A DNA stretch of 64,000 nucleotides from Rothia sp035916755 (lineage in GTDB: Bacteria; Actinomycetota; Actinomycetes; Actinomycetales; Micrococcaceae), in contig NZ_JAYWIX010000005.1 in assembly GCF_035916755.1 (NCBI RefSeq), positions 186,001 to 250,000 on the forward strand, read 5' to 3'. The translations under genes and the position numbers were made by a program. A model generated the notes under the pieces. That model did not search any database. It was not told the DNA's origin and saw nothing but the letters and a program-made list of their open reading frames with translations. Shown piece after piece: positions 62,972-64,000 of this stretch. How positions within the stretch are numbered: position 1 is the first letter of the stretch; the number at the start of each line of letters is the position of its first letter.

Positions 62972-64000
62972 CTACCCCTCGGCCTGCCCGGCCTTCCAGT
63001 ACCCCATAAAAGAGATGCTTTCTTTGGGCAGCCCGGCTTCGTTCACGCAGATACGGCGCAGGGTTTTGACCACCGTTGATTCACCGGCAATCAGCACATA
63101 GGTCTCAACAGGGTTCTCCGCCAGGTGCCAGACGATTTCGTCGGGGGCGACTTCTTCCCTCGTCTGGTGAGACGCTAGGGGCCCAACCCCGCAGGCCTGC
63201 CGCAGGGAGTCGGCCAGTTGCTGCCCGCGTGATTGCTGGCCTGCTCGGTTCAGTACAGTGAGGCGGACGCCCGGCACCCGCTGGGCGGCCTGCCGCACCT
63301 CGGGGAGACGGTCGAGGGCGTCCTGAGCACCGGGCACCTCAAGAAACACTGCCCCGGTAGCCTCGGTGGGCAGAGATCGCAGGATAGAGAGAATGGCAGG
63401 GGCTGCGGTTTCGTCCCCCAGCAGCAGGAGCGAACGGGCACTGCCGGGATTATAGGAAGCCCAGAGGGTAGAGCCGCGCAGGGGAGCCAGGAGGGAAATC
63501 TGCTGGCCTACCTGCGCCTGTTCAGCCCAGGCTGAACCGGGGCCGCTCTCGCCCGCGCTATCGGTGTGCAGCACAAAGTCAACGTCTATTTCGGGCTGCA
63601 GCCCTTCCGGTAGTTCACGGTCCAGGGGTGCAAGATCCGCCTCAGCCGCCGGGAGCATACCCAGCAGGGGTGTTTCGTCCAGCCCGACCGAGGGCACCAG
63701 GCGGGAGTTACTGACGGTGTAGGTGCGCATGTACCCCCGTTCAGTCTCTGGAGCTGCCAGCCAACGGGAGCGCCAGGAGGTGTCGAGCTCAATCATGGTG
63801 GGCCCGCTGGCTCCGGCTGGCGGAATCAAGAGTTTAATGTAGGCGTCGTAGACCTGCCCCGTGCCGTCAGAGATAGGGGCGGCGGCGTGCAGCAGGGAGC
63901 GGCCGGTCAGCGAGATACGCATAAAAGAGTCTGTGAGCCTCTCAACCCGCGAGACGGTGACGGGGAAGACCCCGTACTGGTTGATGGAGCGTTTGACCTC
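62972..64000 (-). CDS. Siderophore-interacting protein (ferric-chelate reductase), N-terminus outside window
   Basis: At least 342 residues are visible; the frame remains open beyond the internal ATG at 63922 to the window end (EVKRSINQYGVFPVTVSRVERLTDSF precedes MRISLTG, read in part), so the start lies past 64000. FAD-binding signature RGYMRTYTVSNSR, LLLLGDETAAPAI and the closing SISFMGYWKAG are ViuB/SIP type. It reduces ferric siderophores with NAD(P)H. Confidence 0.92.
   Translation of the reverse strand, partial: EVKRSINQYGVFPVTVSRVERLTDSFMRISLTGRSLLHAAAPISDGTGQVYDAYIKLLIPPAGASGPTMIELDTSWRSRWLAAPETERGYMRTYTVSNSRLVPSVGLDETPLLGMLPAAEADLAPLDRELPEGLQPEIDVDFVLHTDSAGESGPGSAWAEQAQVGQQISLLAPLRGSTLWASYNPGSARSLLLLGDETAAPAILSILRSLPTEATGAVFLEVPGAQDALDRLPEVRQAAQRVPGVRLTVLNRAGQQSRGQQLADSLRQACGVGPLASHQTREEVAPDEIVWHLAENPVETYVLIAGESTVVKTLRRICVNEAGLPKESISFMGYWKAGQAEG

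Overview
The window looks like ordinary chromosome of a high-GC Gram-positive bacterium of the Micrococcaceae, most like Rothia. This is inferred from gene content and order, not from a database search. The pointers are perM-purN-purH synteny, a dnaK-grpE-dnaJ-hspR operon with HAIR operators, a cysteine-poor rpmB-rpmG-rpsN cluster, a fused CopD/CtaG protein, GTG starts and probable leaderless starts. I see no rRNA, tRNA, insertion sequence, prophage or CRISPR array.

Layout. 1-5.3 kb: end of a VWA-domain gene, purH, purN, a small membrane protein and the PerM-like membrane protein. 5.7-7.3 kb: a Tat-type secreted protein of unknown function and a PIN toxin/antitoxin pair with odd features. 7.5-16.8 kb: a SWIM/SNF2 helicase coupled to an MFS exporter, two aldo/keto reductases and Tex. 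17-29.9 kb: an unrecognised protein with HNH-associated-type repeats, a secreted HNH nuclease, a CycA-like permease, two Na+/alanine symporters, a class I cholesterol oxidase followed by a secreted partner, trmB and a baeRF (eRF1-like) protein. 30.1-30.6 kb: a decayed flavin monooxygenase. 30.8-34.9 kb: the dnaK heat-shock operon. 35-38.9 kb: two membrane proteins, a probable small RNA, a low-molecular-weight tyrosine phosphatase with a uridine-kinase-like P-loop protein, and a Bcr-type exporter. 39-43.4 kb: a PabC-like enzyme and a YkoEDC thiamine-precursor ECF transporter behind a TPP riboswitch. 43.6-54.7 kb: membrane and transport genes, an HPrK/PqqD-like protein with dcd, a tiny secreted peptide, a MauE-thioredoxin fusion, a thioredoxin-NHL protein and an amino-acid permease. 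54.7-60.4 kb: a copper gene set (CopD/CtaG, DyP peroxidase, PCuAC, CopC, His-rich membrane protein). 60.4-64 kb: HU, S14, L33, L28, an SGNH hydrolase and a siderophore-interacting reductase running off the end.

The most unusual items are: (i) a free-standing structured RNA gene candidate at 36281-36450 with its own -10 and a strong terminator; (ii) the loose grouping of an HPrK/PqqD-like protein, a 68-residue exported peptide and a MauE-thioredoxin protein at 45.3-48.8 kb, which has the parts of a small peptide-modification or redox system but no proven link; (iii) the cholesterol oxidase and secreted partner; (iv) the multiply deleted monooxygenase. Starts were adjusted from the longest open frame wherever a Shine-Dalgarno sequence, a family N-terminus or a -10 box indicated a shorter protein.
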